Shown piece by piece: positions 35,088 to 44,428 of a stretch of 64,000 bases of DNA. This stretch comes from Nocardia takedensis NBRC 100417 (lineage in GTDB: Bacteria; Actinomycetota; Actinomycetes; Mycobacteriales; Mycobacteriaceae): assembly GCF_000308695.1 (NCBI RefSeq), contig NZ_BAGG01000262.1, positions 1-64,000 on the forward strand, in the 5' to 3' direction. The translations under genes were made by a program, and so were the position numbers. Each line of letters starts with the position of its first letter. The stretch's first letter is position 1. The notes beneath the pieces are model-generated. The model searched no databases. It saw only the letters and a list, made by a program, of their open reading frames with translations, and had not been told where the DNA came from.

Positions 35088-35826
35088 AGATCCCCTCGCC
35101 ACGCACCGGCGACCCATCGTCGGATACGTCACCGCTCGAGTCCGAAACACACCCGCCGGCCGTCGACCGGGACACGTCGCGAGCGTGGTCAGGACCAGCG
35201 GCGAGGTGGTGGCGTTGGTGCGGGCCCACGGGGTCCGGCTGCGCGGGATGACCCGCCTGCTCGACTTCGAGCGGTTCGCCGCCGAACACGGGCTGCGCCG
35301 TGAGGTCGAGATCGCCCGCTTCGTCCGGGCGTTGTGGTGGGTCCTCGGAGTCGACCTCGCCGCGATCCGCGCGCTGACCGTGGCCCAGCTGCAACTGGAC
35401 CCGTCCTTCGCCGCCCAGGCCCGCCGAGGCCCGCAGATGGCGTTGTCGTGCGCGGGCACCGCCACCCACTTCGCCGTCGCCGGCCCCGACGGGAACCTGA
35501 TCTGGCACGACCGCTATCCCCACGACGCCATCCACACCGCCATCGGCGGCGCGGAACACGCCGCCCGACGAGCGATCTGGGTCGCCTTCTATGCCCGCGT
35601 CGGATGGGGTGCGCGGGCGGCGCGGCTGCGGCTGACCGTGGCTCGCGGTCACGGACTGGACCTGCTCGAACTACACCATCACGCCCTCGCCGCCGATGTG
35701 CTGCTGGAGCTGGTCGCCGATCCCGTGGACAACCCCGCCGCCGCCCGGGTCGGCGACGCGCCGACCCTCGTGTGGCGCGGCTGCGACCCGGCCACTCTTC
35801 TCGCCTCGAACGGGGAATCGCTATGA
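35080..35826 (+). CDS. Unrecognised 248-aa protein of the secretion operon
   Basis: Starts MGEDPLATHRRP. It has two apparent halves: an N-terminal helical region (MTRLLDFERFAAEHGLRREV, FVRALWWVLGVDL) and a C-terminal region with CAGTATHFAVAGPDGNLIWH and LDLLELHHHALAADVLLELV. No signal peptide or membrane helix. Tight overlaps with its neighbours indicate that it works with the secretion genes. No family recognised. Confidence 0.65.
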   Translation: MGEDPLATHRRPIVGYVTARVRNTPAGRRPGHVASVVRTSGEVVALVRAHGVRLRGMTRLLDFERFAAEHGLRREVEIARFVRALWWVLGVDLAAIRALTVAQLQLDPSFAAQARRGPQMALSCAGTATHFAVAGPDGNLIWHDRYPHDAIHTAIGGAEHAARRAIWVAFYARVGWGARAARLRLTVARGHGLDLLELHHHALAADVLLELVADPVDNPAAARVGDAPTLVWRGCDPATLLASNGESL

Positions 35827-36365
35827 GACGTACTCGGATCGCGATCGTCCTGGCCGCCGTCACGACGGCGATGTCGGGGTGCGCGGCGAACACGCCCGTC
35901 GTCCTCGGCCCACCACCGCCACCACAATGCCGCGCCGAAGCCCTTCCGCCCCCCTGGGTCGAGGTCGATCCCTGTGCGGGAGAACAGGTTCTGTTGGCCG
36001 CGGTGCGGGCGGTGTTCACCTACCGCCCGGCCGAGCAACCCGACACCTCCGAGGCGGTGCGGCAGGCGGGTGCGCTGCTGGAGCAGCGGTTCGCCGCCGA
36101 CGCGGTGAGCACCTCGCTGGTGTGGGGGCCGGTCACTCCCGTCCGGTGGCAGCAGTGGCGTGAGGCCGGTGTGCGGGTGGACGCGCGGGTACAGCTCGGC
36201 GCTGACGACCACCCGGCGGACACGGCGACCTCGCTGGCCCGGGTGGTGCAGGTCGAACTCGTCCCCAGCACGAACGCACCGATCGTGTTCCCCGTCTACG
36301 CCACCGTCGCGCGCACCGGGCCCACGACCGGGTGGCGGCTGGCCGGGATGCGGGTGCGGTCATGA
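35823..36365 (+). CDS. Lipoprotein of the secretion operon
   Basis: 180 aa. MRRTRIAIVLAA leads to the lipobox TAMSGCAAN with Cys at residue 20. The mature part begins Pro-rich and then has an alpha+beta region (QVLLAAVRAVFTYRPAEQPD; WREAGVRVDARVQLG; GWRLAGMRVRS), reminiscent of NTF2-like conjugation proteins. ATGA overlaps both sides. Probably on the outer face of the membrane. Confidence 0.68.
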   Translation: MRRTRIAIVLAAVTTAMSGCAANTPVVLGPPPPPQCRAEALPPPWVEVDPCAGEQVLLAAVRAVFTYRPAEQPDTSEAVRQAGALLEQRFAADAVSTSLVWGPVTPVRWQQWREAGVRVDARVQLGADDHPADTATSLARVVQVELVPSTNAPIVFPVYATVARTGPTTGWRLAGMRVRS

Positions 36366-37552
36366 GCGGGGATCCGGTCGAGGAGAGCGGCCAGCAACTG
36401 CGCCAAGGTGCGATCCAGGCATTCCAGATGGCCCACACCACCGCCGCGCTGATGCGCGGACGCGGAAGCGAGAGCCGCTCGGCGGCCGAACACACCCAAC
36501 GTCTCACCCATGCCGACCAGCGAGAAGCCCGCTCGGCGGCCGAACATCAGGTGCGAGTCGAGGCAACGGTTTTCGAGACGAACTCCAAGGTCGCCGTCAA
36601 TACCGCTCGCATCAGCGAGATCGAGGGCCGCATGAAGATCAACACCCAGGCCCACCAACTTGCCGAAGAAGAGACCAGAGCCCGGATGGACCGCGCCGAC
36701 ACCGACCTGGAACGCCGAGACCTGTTGGCCTTCCAGCAGTTCGACCACAGTGAGGACGTCCAGGACGAGAAACTCGGCGCCTACGAGGCGCGGGAAGAAC
36801 GCGCCGAGGAGCTGCATCGACTCGAGGTCGAGTACAAGCAACTGCTGATCGACGCGCGTCGCCGTGCCGCCGGGTTCGTGGATTCGCTGTCCGAGCACGG
36901 ACCGGCAGGGGCGGCGGGGGAGTCGGCGGCGGCGTTCGCCGCGGCCGAGGCCGAACGAGTCAGTTCAGAGGCAGCCGCCGATGCCGCGGTGTCGGCAGCG
37001 GCCAAGGCGGCCGCGGACGCCAAGACAGCCGCGGATGCCCGGGCGGCAGCGGCTCGGGCGGCAATGGCCAGGGCGGCCGCGGATGCCTACGCGCAGCGCT
37101 TCGCCGAGGATGTCGGGCGGGCCTTCGACGAGGTCTTCGGCGACCTCGCGTCGCCGCCGGTCACGGCCGGCGGTGCCGATGCGCGGGACGTCCTGGATGT
37201 CGAGTTCTTCGACATCGTCGACGACGTCACCGAATCGGTTAGTGAGACAGCGACGGTCGAGGCCGCCGAACCCGAGTACCCGACCGCGCGCAACCTGGTC
37301 GATGCCGTACGCGACCTCGCCGGGGAACTGACCGTGGATACCGATCTCGCCCACACCCTCGGTGAGGCGGGGCTCGATCTCGCGCAGGACCTCTCACCCG
37401 CGGCGGCGGTGGCGGACGCGGTCGAGGCCGCTCTCGACGGCGACGCCGAGCCGAGCGCGTCGGTCCAGGCGGGCGCGCGGGCCGAGGTCGACGGCGCCGA
37501 GGTGCTCACCGCGCCCCTCGGCTCCGGAGCCGATTGGGGGCCGCAGCCGTGA
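36362..37552 (+). CDS. Coiled-coil protein with shared C-terminal motif
   Basis: 396 aa. Residues 1-170 are predicted coiled coil (AFQMAHTTAALMRGRG; HQLAEEETRARMDRADTDL; ERAEELHRLEVEYKQLLID). Residues 180-245 are an Ala-rich helix. Then comes an acidic linker (DVEFFDIVDDVTES). Near the end is VADAVEAAL, the motif shared by six nearby proteins, followed by a 38-residue acidic tail. No catalytic motif. Start 36362 overlaps the lipoprotein stop. It may be a structural or cargo protein of the secretion system. Confidence 0.65.
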   Translation: MSGDPVEESGQQLRQGAIQAFQMAHTTAALMRGRGSESRSAAEHTQRLTHADQREARSAAEHQVRVEATVFETNSKVAVNTARISEIEGRMKINTQAHQLAEEETRARMDRADTDLERRDLLAFQQFDHSEDVQDEKLGAYEAREERAEELHRLEVEYKQLLIDARRRAAGFVDSLSEHGPAGAAGESAAAFAAAEAERVSSEAAADAAVSAAAKAAADAKTAADARAAAARAAMARAAADAYAQRFAEDVGRAFDEVFGDLASPPVTAGGADARDVLDVEFFDIVDDVTESVSETATVEAAEPEYPTARNLVDAVRDLAGELTVDTDLAHTLGEAGLDLAQDLSPAAAVADAVEAALDGDAEPSASVQAGARAEVDGAEVLTAPLGSGADWGPQP

Positions 37553-37604
37553 TCCTCGTCGCGTCCGATGCTTGCTGGTCCCTGCCGCGGGTGGGAGGCC
37601 GGTG

Positions 37605-38480
37605 ATGGCCGCCCCGACTCCGCTCCAGCGGCACCTGCTCAGGGGCGTGCAGAACGTGGCATTGGACAACCGCCTGCACCGCGCGTTGCGCGGCGATGCC
37701 GCCGAGGGGGTGGTCGACGAGCGTGAATGGATCGGGCAGCGGTCGTTGGCCCAGCTCGAGCAGGTCGCGCTCGGGGTCGGGGTGCCCAAGGCGTGGGTCG
37801 ACTACGCCCGTGCGGCCGGTGAGCGTGGAGAGCGGTGGCAGCCGGGCACGACGATGCTGGGCTCGGGCCACGTCGACCGCGACCAGCTGCTGGCCGGGCT
37901 CGCCCATGAGGTCCGCGCGTTGCAGGACATCGCCGGGATCGGGGCGGTCTTCCTCGACAGAGGCGGTCTGGACGAGGACGCCGACAGCAGGTTCCGGCGC
38001 GTGGCCGGCATGACCTGGCAGCGGGTGGGAGCGATCTCGCACGCCCTACGGCTGAGCACCGAGGAACGACATCAAGCGTGGCGGCGCGGTCAGCAGCACT
38101 GGGCCACCGCCGTCGCGACCCGGCTGTCGAGTGCCGAGCCGAAAGAACTGGCACAGCAATGGAACCGGATCGTCGCCGCCGACTTCAGCGCTCTCGCGAT
38201 CCCCGTGATGGTGCTCCAGGGCGCCGGCATCACCGCCGAGGACACCACTGCGGCGATGCCGACCACCGCTGACGACATGTCCGCGCAGGTCGCCGAAGCC
38301 CTGACCGGACTCGACCAGGCAGGCGGGCCGGCACGGGCGGGCACGGTCGCCGCGATCGAGAACGCCGTACGGGCCGCCGGTCCCGCAACCGACGCGGGCC
38401 TCGACGCCCACGCCGCGGGCACGGACCCGCCACCACCCGCGCCGCACTCACCCGAACCTTCGTCAGGAGTCGACCCATGA
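37605..38480 (+). CDS. Helical accessory protein A of the conjugation locus
   Basis: 291 aa. GGGAGGCC precedes the ATG. It belongs to a group of five alpha-helical paralogues here (38542, 39475, 44425, 45306): the landmark GVGVPKAWVDYARAAG is followed by a long helix and FRRVAGMTWQRVGAISHAL. The C-terminal motif IENAVRAAG precedes a 32-residue Pro/Asp-rich tail. No membrane segment and no known family. Confidence 0.62.
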   Translation: MAAPTPLQRHLLRGVQNVALDNRLHRALRGDAAEGVVDEREWIGQRSLAQLEQVALGVGVPKAWVDYARAAGERGERWQPGTTMLGSGHVDRDQLLAGLAHEVRALQDIAGIGAVFLDRGGLDEDADSRFRRVAGMTWQRVGAISHALRLSTEERHQAWRRGQQHWATAVATRLSSAEPKELAQQWNRIVAADFSALAIPVMVLQGAGITAEDTTAAMPTTADDMSAQVAEALTGLDQAGGPARAGTVAAIENAVRAAGPATDAGLDAHAAGTDPPPPAPHSPEPSSGVDP

Positions 38481-38541
38481 CCAGGCATCACCCGTCGAAA
38501 CACTCTGCTGCACAACGTAACTCGAAAGCCAGGAGAGTCGT

Positions 38542-39456
38542 GTGAGCGCGCCCGAGGACCGCGGTGATCTCGCCGGCTGGAAAGCCGGGCTGCTGGCCAA
38601 GATCCAAGCGCGTTCCCTCGAGCTCGCGCGGGTGCTGTCGCGGGGATATCCCGAATACGTTCCCGCCGCCGGACGTGGGGAGGTGGCGTTGGCGAACTGG
38701 CGTGCGCACCTGAGCGATCTGGAGGCCGATCGCCACGAGGTGATCCTGCGCGCGTCCGCCAGCGGCATCCCGGCGGCGATGATCACCGAGGCGATCGAGA
38801 ACGGTTCCCAGGGCAGGGTGTGGGGTGAGAGCGCCCGCAACCCGCCGACCAGCCGATACGGGGACTCCTCGGAGCGCACGGAGTCGATCGCCCGGCTCGC
38901 CGAGGACGTGTGGACCCTCGAGCACATGGCGGTGATCGCCGTGGAACACCGAGCACGCGGATTCGACAACGACCGCGACCACGCCGTTCGCGACCAGTAC
39001 CGGCGCAACATGGACGCGCTGTGGACGCGCGCGGACCGCACCGCCGCCCTCGTCGACCCCGACTCCGCCGAAGCCCGCGAGTTGTTCGGCCGTGACGTCG
39101 CCGGCTGGCGTCGCCTGGCCGCGATCACCGTGACCGCCTACAGCGACTCCCTGCTCGAACAGCTCTGGCGCGTACACGCCTGGGGCGGCGTCGAACCCGC
39201 CGTCGAACGCACCCTCGAATACCTCCCCGACACCGGCGCCGAGTCTCATCACGCGCGTCCCCCGACGCCGGCGGTGCTGTTCGAGCACGCCGGTATGGCG
39301 CTGGACGTCGTGCACCACGGCGTGTACGGCGGCGCCGGCGGTGTCGAGGATGCCGCCCGCACCGCGCTGAGCGGCGAGCGCGAGACGACTCCGAGTCCCG
39401 AGGTCGCCGCGGTCGAGCCCGCCACCCACGAATCGACGATCGAACCCGAATTCTGA
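38542..39456 (+). CDS. Helical accessory protein B of the conjugation locus
   Basis: 304 aa, GTG start at 38542 with CAGGAGAG upstream. Shares with its paralogues NWRAHLSDLEADRHEVILRA, ASGIPAAMITEAIENG, VWTLEHMAVIAVEHRARG and YRRNMDALWTRADRTAAL. The C-terminal motif VEDAARTAL is followed by a 28-residue acidic tail. Helical, cytoplasmic in appearance, function unknown. Confidence 0.65.
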   Translation: MSAPEDRGDLAGWKAGLLAKIQARSLELARVLSRGYPEYVPAAGRGEVALANWRAHLSDLEADRHEVILRASASGIPAAMITEAIENGSQGRVWGESARNPPTSRYGDSSERTESIARLAEDVWTLEHMAVIAVEHRARGFDNDRDHAVRDQYRRNMDALWTRADRTAALVDPDSAEARELFGRDVAGWRRLAAITVTAYSDSLLEQLWRVHAWGGVEPAVERTLEYLPDTGAESHHARPPTPAVLFEHAGMALDVVHHGVYGGAGGVEDAARTALSGERETTPSPEVAAVEPATHESTIEPEF

Positions 39457-39474
39457 AGTGAGGGAGCGTATTCG

Positions 39475-40455
39475 ATGACCACACCGCAACAAGAACCGGA
39501 GTCAGTGCCGCAGTGGCAGACAAGGCTGCTGCTGACCATCGGACACCTGGCAGCCGAACGCGAGCGCATCTTCGAGGCCGGTTGGGAGGGTTTCGAGGAC
39601 AACGACGGCCGTGGACCCGAAGCCGCCTGGGAACAGCACATGGTCGCCCTCGACGGGGAACGCGAACGCGTCGAGCAGACCGCGCTCACCGCCGGGATCG
39701 ATCCGGGAGCGGTCGCCGACGCCGCCGCCCTGGGACGCGACCGGCCACGCCCACGCGTGGATGCCCCCACCCGGGAGCTGTCCTCACCCGCGCGCGACGA
39801 CGCCGCCCGAGGTTTCTACCTCGACATGCTCTCGGTGGATCTGTGGCGGCTCGAACGCATGGCGGCGGTGACCGCCGAACGGGAGGACCGGATCGCCACC
39901 GGCCGCTACAGCTTCGGCCTCGACTCGCCGACCGGCGCGCGTTTCGCCGCGAACATGACGCTGTTCCATCAGCGCGCCGCCACGCTGGCCGCCGCCGCCG
40001 GAATCAGCCCCGCCGAGGCCGAGGAGCTGTGGGGCGCGGGCGCGGAGACGATGCGCCGCCAACACGCCCGACATCTGGCCGGACACACCGAACTCGACCT
40101 GATCCAGGAATGGCAGACCTACGCCCGCCCTACCGGGGAACCCGCGACCCCCGGCTACGTTCCCCACGACCCCGCCACCGGCATCCCCACCGCCACCGCG
40201 ACCGCGGCCCCGCCGGGACCGCGGCAGATGATCGCCGCAGCCCAGACCTCGCTGCGCGCCCATTTCCTCGACACCGCGTTGGGCGCGGCCGGCACCGGGG
40301 GCGGGACCGAGATCACCACCGCGTTCGGCGCGCTGAGCGCCGCCGTCGACGACGCGCTGCCCGTCACCGGTGTCGCCGTCGACGACCTCGCCCCGCGCGT
40401 CGATCCCGGGATCGACGGCGCGCCGCCCGGGCCCTACGTCGGCTACGACCCCTGA
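39475..40455 (+). CDS. Helical accessory protein C of the conjugation locus
   Basis: 326 aa, preceded by GAGGGAG. Landmarks align with protein B: AWEQHMVALDGERERVEQTA, TAGIDPGAVADAAALG, VDLWRLERMAAVTAEREDR and FAANMTLFHQRAATLAAAA, then ELDLIQEWQTYARP. The C-terminal motif LSAAVDDAL precedes a 31-residue acidic/Pro tail. Tandem duplication of protein B is likely. Confidence 0.65.
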   Translation: MTTPQQEPESVPQWQTRLLLTIGHLAAERERIFEAGWEGFEDNDGRGPEAAWEQHMVALDGERERVEQTALTAGIDPGAVADAAALGRDRPRPRVDAPTRELSSPARDDAARGFYLDMLSVDLWRLERMAAVTAEREDRIATGRYSFGLDSPTGARFAANMTLFHQRAATLAAAAGISPAEAEELWGAGAETMRRQHARHLAGHTELDLIQEWQTYARPTGEPATPGYVPHDPATGIPTATATAAPPGPRQMIAAAQTSLRAHFLDTALGAAGTGGGTEITTAFGALSAAVDDALPVTGVAVDDLAPRVDPGIDGAPPGPYVGYDP

Positions 40456-40579
40456 ACCGGTAACCGGCCACAGCCCGCCGTTCACGTCGATCCCGCGGTC
40501 ACGGGTACTGACCGCCGGCATCGATCCCGCCTCGCCAGGGACAACGACCACCTCCTCCAGCCCAACCCGGAGGCCCGCG

Positions 40580-41569
40580 ATGTCCGTCCCCCTCTCCCCG
40601 ACCGACCCCGCCTACTACCACGACACCGACCCGCGCGAAGCGCGCCTCCGCGCTGACTTCACCCGCTCGCGCTACCTGCGCGAGATCGCGCCGTACGGCG
40701 AAACTCCTGACCAAGTAGTCGAATTCCGCTCCCAGGCCAACGGCTTGCGCACCCAGTGGATCCGATCCGAAGACCCGGCCGAGCGTCGACTGTGGTCCGA
40801 ACTCGACGCGGCGACCCGACAATGGACCGACGACCCGGAAGCCACGCTCACGCAGTACTTCCGGCTGGCCGAGGCCGTCTCGGCCGGGCACGTGGCCGCC
40901 GAGGACCCGACCTGGCGCAACCTGCACCACACCGCGGTCATCACCGGCCGCATCGAACCCGCCGTCACCGGATCGATCCAGGACGCCGCACGCTCACGCC
41001 CGCACGACGAAACCCGTGCGGTCGCGGCCGACCCCACCAGCGTGCTCGACCGCGCCCTGGGCGGACGCGGCCCCGACATCGGCTCGATCACCGAGGTCGA
41101 GGAGATCATCGCCGCCGCCGACGCCCTGCTCGAAGCAGAGGAGCAGGTGGGTGACAGCGGCGCCGACCAGCCGCTCGCGCGCAGCAGCGCGCTGCGCCTG
41201 GTCCAGGACAGCACCGCCGAGCACGCCCGCACCTCGGAACGCTTCGCCGGGATCACCAGCCACGACCTGGACCTGATCGAGCGTCTGGACGAACTGCTCG
41301 GCCAGGCCCGCGACGCGCGTGCGGCCGCGTTCGATGCCGGTGCCACCTCGGAACAGATCCACACCGCCTACCTGTCCGGGCGCGACGGCACCTACTCCCA
41401 CGACACCGCCACCGACGGTGCGCTGGCCCGCCCCGAGTCCGCGGTGGCCGTCGACGCCGCGGTGGCCGCCGCGATCGGTCCCGGGCCCGACAGCGCTGTC
41501 GCCGAACCACCTCCATTGGGGCCGGACCTCGACGCGGGTCCGCGTCCCGAGATCGGGGTGTCGTTGTGA
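40580..41569 (+). CDS. Accessory protein with shared C-terminal motif
   Basis: 329 aa, MSVPLSPTDPAYYHD. Helical and acidic (RLRADFTRSRYLREIAPYG; EVEEIIAAADALLEAEEQVG; SHDLDLIERLDELLGQARDA). It does not share the core of proteins A-C, but its C-terminus carries VDAAVAAAI plus a 30-residue Pro/Asp tail like theirs. That suggests a common C-terminal signal on otherwise different proteins. The start ATG 40580 follows GGAGGCCC. Confidence 0.62.
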   Translation: MSVPLSPTDPAYYHDTDPREARLRADFTRSRYLREIAPYGETPDQVVEFRSQANGLRTQWIRSEDPAERRLWSELDAATRQWTDDPEATLTQYFRLAEAVSAGHVAAEDPTWRNLHHTAVITGRIEPAVTGSIQDAARSRPHDETRAVAADPTSVLDRALGGRGPDIGSITEVEEIIAAADALLEAEEQVGDSGADQPLARSSALRLVQDSTAEHARTSERFAGITSHDLDLIERLDELLGQARDARAAAFDAGATSEQIHTAYLSGRDGTYSHDTATDGALARPESAVAVDAAVAAAIGPGPDSAVAEPPPLGPDLDAGPRPEIGVSL

Positions 41570-41615
41570 AAACCGGTGCTGAACCTATTTATTCGTTCTA
41601 TCGAGGAGTTCTCTG

Positions 41616-43493
41616 ATGATCTCGACCCGGGAAACCCGTCGCCGCACCAAGGGCGGGCTCGGCGAGGAAACCACCCTGCTGCTGGTGGCGCTCGCGGTCC
41701 TGGTCGCGGTGCTGACCGCGTGGGCGGCGTTGGCGGTGGGCAGCTGGTGGGCCGGGCTGCCGGTCACCGGGCACCCCGCCGCGGCGATGGCCGGTGCGGT
41801 GATGGGCACGGTGGCGTGGCCGTGGCAGGCCACCGCGGTCGCGGTCGTGCTCTACGCCCTTGAGGCCGCCGCGCTGATCCTCGGGCGGCGCTGGTTGCGC
41901 TCGCCGAGCGAGATCGACGCCGCCGCGCGAACGATGCAGCGCCCCAGCGAGATCCGTATCGCGCGCGCGGTCGACAACGCCGCCGCCAACGACAGGTTGT
42001 TGGCCGACGCCCCGGAGACGGTGCGGGCGTTGAAGGGGCCGCCGTTGGGACGCACGGTGATCGGCGGGGTCGAGTTGTTCGTGCCGACCGAGCTCGGGGT
42101 CACGATCGCCGCCGGCACCCGCACCGGAAAGACGATGGCGTGGGCGATCCCGGCGGTGTTGGCGGCGTGGGGGCCGTGTCTGGCCACCAGCAACAAGCCG
42201 GACCTCTACCGCCACACCGCCCACGGCCGCGAACAGCGCGGTCGGCTGTGGCTCTCGGACCTGCAAGGCGTCACCGGTGCCCCGACCTGCGGGTTCTGGG
42301 TGAACCTGCTCACCCAGGTCACCGGCCTGCCCGCCGCCCGAAAACTCGCCGGGTTCTTCGTCTCGGCAGCGTCGGGATCAGCGTCTCAAGCCGCGAATGC
42401 CAAGGTCGACTCCTATTTCGACGGCGGGGCGCAAGAACTGCTCGCCTTGTACATGCTGGCCGCGGCATTGGCGGACGGGGATCTGCTGCACGTGGCCGAA
42501 TGGCTCGGGCGTGATCAGGATCAGACCCCGGCGCTGATCCTGGACGCGCACGGTCAATCGCGCCCGGCCGATCGGATCCGGGAGTCCCAGGCCCTCTACG
42601 CCCGCCAGCGCGACGGCCTCTACGACATGGCGCGCCGGTTCCTCAATGTCGTGGCCGACGCCGACTACGCGCGCATGGTCACCCCGCCCGCCCGCAAGCA
42701 CCTGCGGGTCCGCGAGAACGCCGAGCGCGGCGGTGACGGGGGAGCGGGGGTGGTGATCGAGGCCGAGACCCGGCCGCGCACCCATGATCTGCCGGAGTTC
42801 GATCCCCAGCGGTTCATCGACTCGAACGACACCCTCTACGCGCTGTCGATGGCCGGCCCGGACGGTGCGACACCGCTGACCAGCGCACTGGTCGGAGAAA
42901 TCATCGAAGCCGCGCTGAGCGCGGCGCGGGCACGTCCGGACGGGCGCCTGGCGGTCCCGCTGCTCGGGGTCCTGGACGAGGCCGCCAACTGCGCCCGCAT
43001 CTCCGAACTCCCCTCCTACTACACCTACGCCGGGGGCTGCGGAATCATCCTCATCACCATTCTCCAGGTCCTCGAGCAGGGCGAAGACCTCTGGGGCGCG
43101 AACGGGTTGAAGACGATGCGCGCTCAGTCCATCGAGGTCTACGGCGGCGGGATCGCCGCGGTGGACTACCTCCAGCACTGGTCGCAGATGGCCGGGCAAC
43201 ACGATGTCGCCGATCGCTCCCGCAGCCGCGGCGCGGGCGGCACCAACCGGACATTGTCGTGGCGGGCCGAACCGATCCTGGAAGTCGCCCCGCTGGCCGC
43301 GCTGCCCAAAGACCGCGCCCTGGTCCGGCTCCCCGGCCACGGGCCGGTCGTGGTCGCCAAGGTCTGGTGGCAGGACACCGAATACGCGCCGCTCATCGAG
43401 GAATCGTTGCGGCGCTTCGCCGGCAGCGCCACCGCGATCGAGACCGTGGCCCCCGGCGAGGGAGACCACGACACCGAGACCGAGGACCGGTGA
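41616..43493 (+). CDS. TraG/VirD4-type coupling protein ATPase
   Basis: 625 aa. Two N-terminal transmembrane segments (about residues 20-45 and 70-90) are followed by a cytoplasmic ATPase. Walker A is AAGTRTGKTMAWAIPAV near residue 168, SNKPDLYRHTAHGREQRGR follows, and Walker B is VPLLGVLDEAANCARI near residue 450. The C-terminal motor/TraM-recognition segment is GGCGIILITILQVLEQGEDL. It recruits substrates to the secretion channel. It sits between the two groups of accessory proteins. Its stop overlaps a GTG start. Confidence 0.88.
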   Translation: MISTRETRRRTKGGLGEETTLLLVALAVLVAVLTAWAALAVGSWWAGLPVTGHPAAAMAGAVMGTVAWPWQATAVAVVLYALEAAALILGRRWLRSPSEIDAAARTMQRPSEIRIARAVDNAAANDRLLADAPETVRALKGPPLGRTVIGGVELFVPTELGVTIAAGTRTGKTMAWAIPAVLAAWGPCLATSNKPDLYRHTAHGREQRGRLWLSDLQGVTGAPTCGFWVNLLTQVTGLPAARKLAGFFVSAASGSASQAANAKVDSYFDGGAQELLALYMLAAALADGDLLHVAEWLGRDQDQTPALILDAHGQSRPADRIRESQALYARQRDGLYDMARRFLNVVADADYARMVTPPARKHLRVRENAERGGDGGAGVVIEAETRPRTHDLPEFDPQRFIDSNDTLYALSMAGPDGATPLTSALVGEIIEAALSAARARPDGRLAVPLLGVLDEAANCARISELPSYYTYAGGCGIILITILQVLEQGEDLWGANGLKTMRAQSIEVYGGGIAAVDYLQHWSQMAGQHDVADRSRSRGAGGTNRTLSWRAEPILEVAPLAALPKDRALVRLPGHGPVVVAKVWWQDTEYAPLIEESLRRFAGSATAIETVAPGEGDHDTETEDR

Positions 43494-44428
43494 CCGGCGC
43501 GGCGCCCGCCGGCGGCGGGACAGGGGCGCGCGCGCAGGCGCAGGGTCCGGCGTATCCGGATTTCGTGTCCTTCGCGCAGACGTGGCTGCTGCCGGTCGTC
43601 AGTGTGCGTCTGTCGCGTGGCCAGCGGGAGAACACCTACACCTGGTGCGCGCGCTGGTGGGACCACCGACCCGTCGCGGTGCGGATCGCGCACCTGCACA
43701 ACGCCTTCGAGACGCTGCGCGGCCCGGGCGCGAGCGGGTTCGTCACCGGCCACCTCGACCCGCACCTGCGGGTGATCCTCGACGCCGCCCAAGGCCCCCT
43801 GCACCGCTGCACACCCGCCGAACACGTCCCCACCCCGACCCTGCCGTTCGAACCGGTCCCCGCGGGATGGATCACCGAACCCGAACCCGAACCCGAACCC
43901 GAACCCGAACCCGAACCCGCACCCGAGGCCAAGGCCGAAGCGGGAGCAGAGGCCGTCGGCGAGGCCGGCTCCGCGAAGAAGCCCCCGCCGCCTCCGCGGT
44001 TTCGCCACTACGCGCTGTGGGTCCAGCAGTGGCTGCTGCCGGTGACCTCGGTGCGGATCGCCGCGCAGCAGCGTGAGGGCACCTACACCTGGTGCGTCCG
44101 CTGGTTCGAGCACCACGGGGTCGCTGTCCGCTTCGCGCTGATGCACGCGGCGTTCGAGGCAGCGGTCGTCTCCGCGGACAAGACCGCGATGTCGAATCTG
44201 TTCCTGCGCCAGATCGACCCGACGATGCGGGTGGTGCTCGACGCCGCCCACGGGCCACTGCACCGCTGCACACCCACCGAACACACGCACCTGCCCGGCC
44301 TGTCCGGCTCCCGGGTCCCGCGGCACTGGTTCGGCGCGGCGGGCGCGCGGACCCCGATCGAGCGTGCCGGGTTCGGCCCCGACTTCCGCGCGTTCGTCCC
44401 ATCCCGTGACGAGGGAACACAGCCATGA
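43490..44428 (+). CDS. Tandem DUF4913-like protein
   Basis: 312 aa, GTG start overlapping the coupling-protein stop. Two homologous domains: FAQTWLLPVVSVRLSR with YTWCARWWDHRPVAVRIAHL, and YALWVQQWLLPVTSVRIAAQ with YTWCVRWFEHHGVAVRFALM. Each ends with ILDAAQGPLHRCTP or VLDAAHGPLHRCTP. The domains are joined by an (EP)n linker. DUF4913 is common in actinobacterial mobile elements and has no assigned function; conserved Trp, Cys and His suggest a ligand or metal site. Start alternatives upstream lie inside the coupling gene. Confidence 0.78.
   Translation: MTGAAPAGGGTGARAQAQGPAYPDFVSFAQTWLLPVVSVRLSRGQRENTYTWCARWWDHRPVAVRIAHLHNAFETLRGPGASGFVTGHLDPHLRVILDAAQGPLHRCTPAEHVPTPTLPFEPVPAGWITEPEPEPEPEPEPEPAPEAKAEAGAEAVGEAGSAKKPPPPPRFRHYALWVQQWLLPVTSVRIAAQQREGTYTWCVRWFEHHGVAVRFALMHAAFEAAVVSADKTAMSNLFLRQIDPTMRVVLDAAHGPLHRCTPTEHTHLPGLSGSRVPRHWFGAAGARTPIERAGFGPDFRAFVPSRDEGTQP
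43877..43918 (+). repeat. GAACCC hexanucleotide microsatellite
   Basis: Seven consecutive GAACCC units encode the Glu-Pro linker between the two DUF4913-like domains. In-frame unit gain or loss by slippage would change only linker length. Confidence 0.8.
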
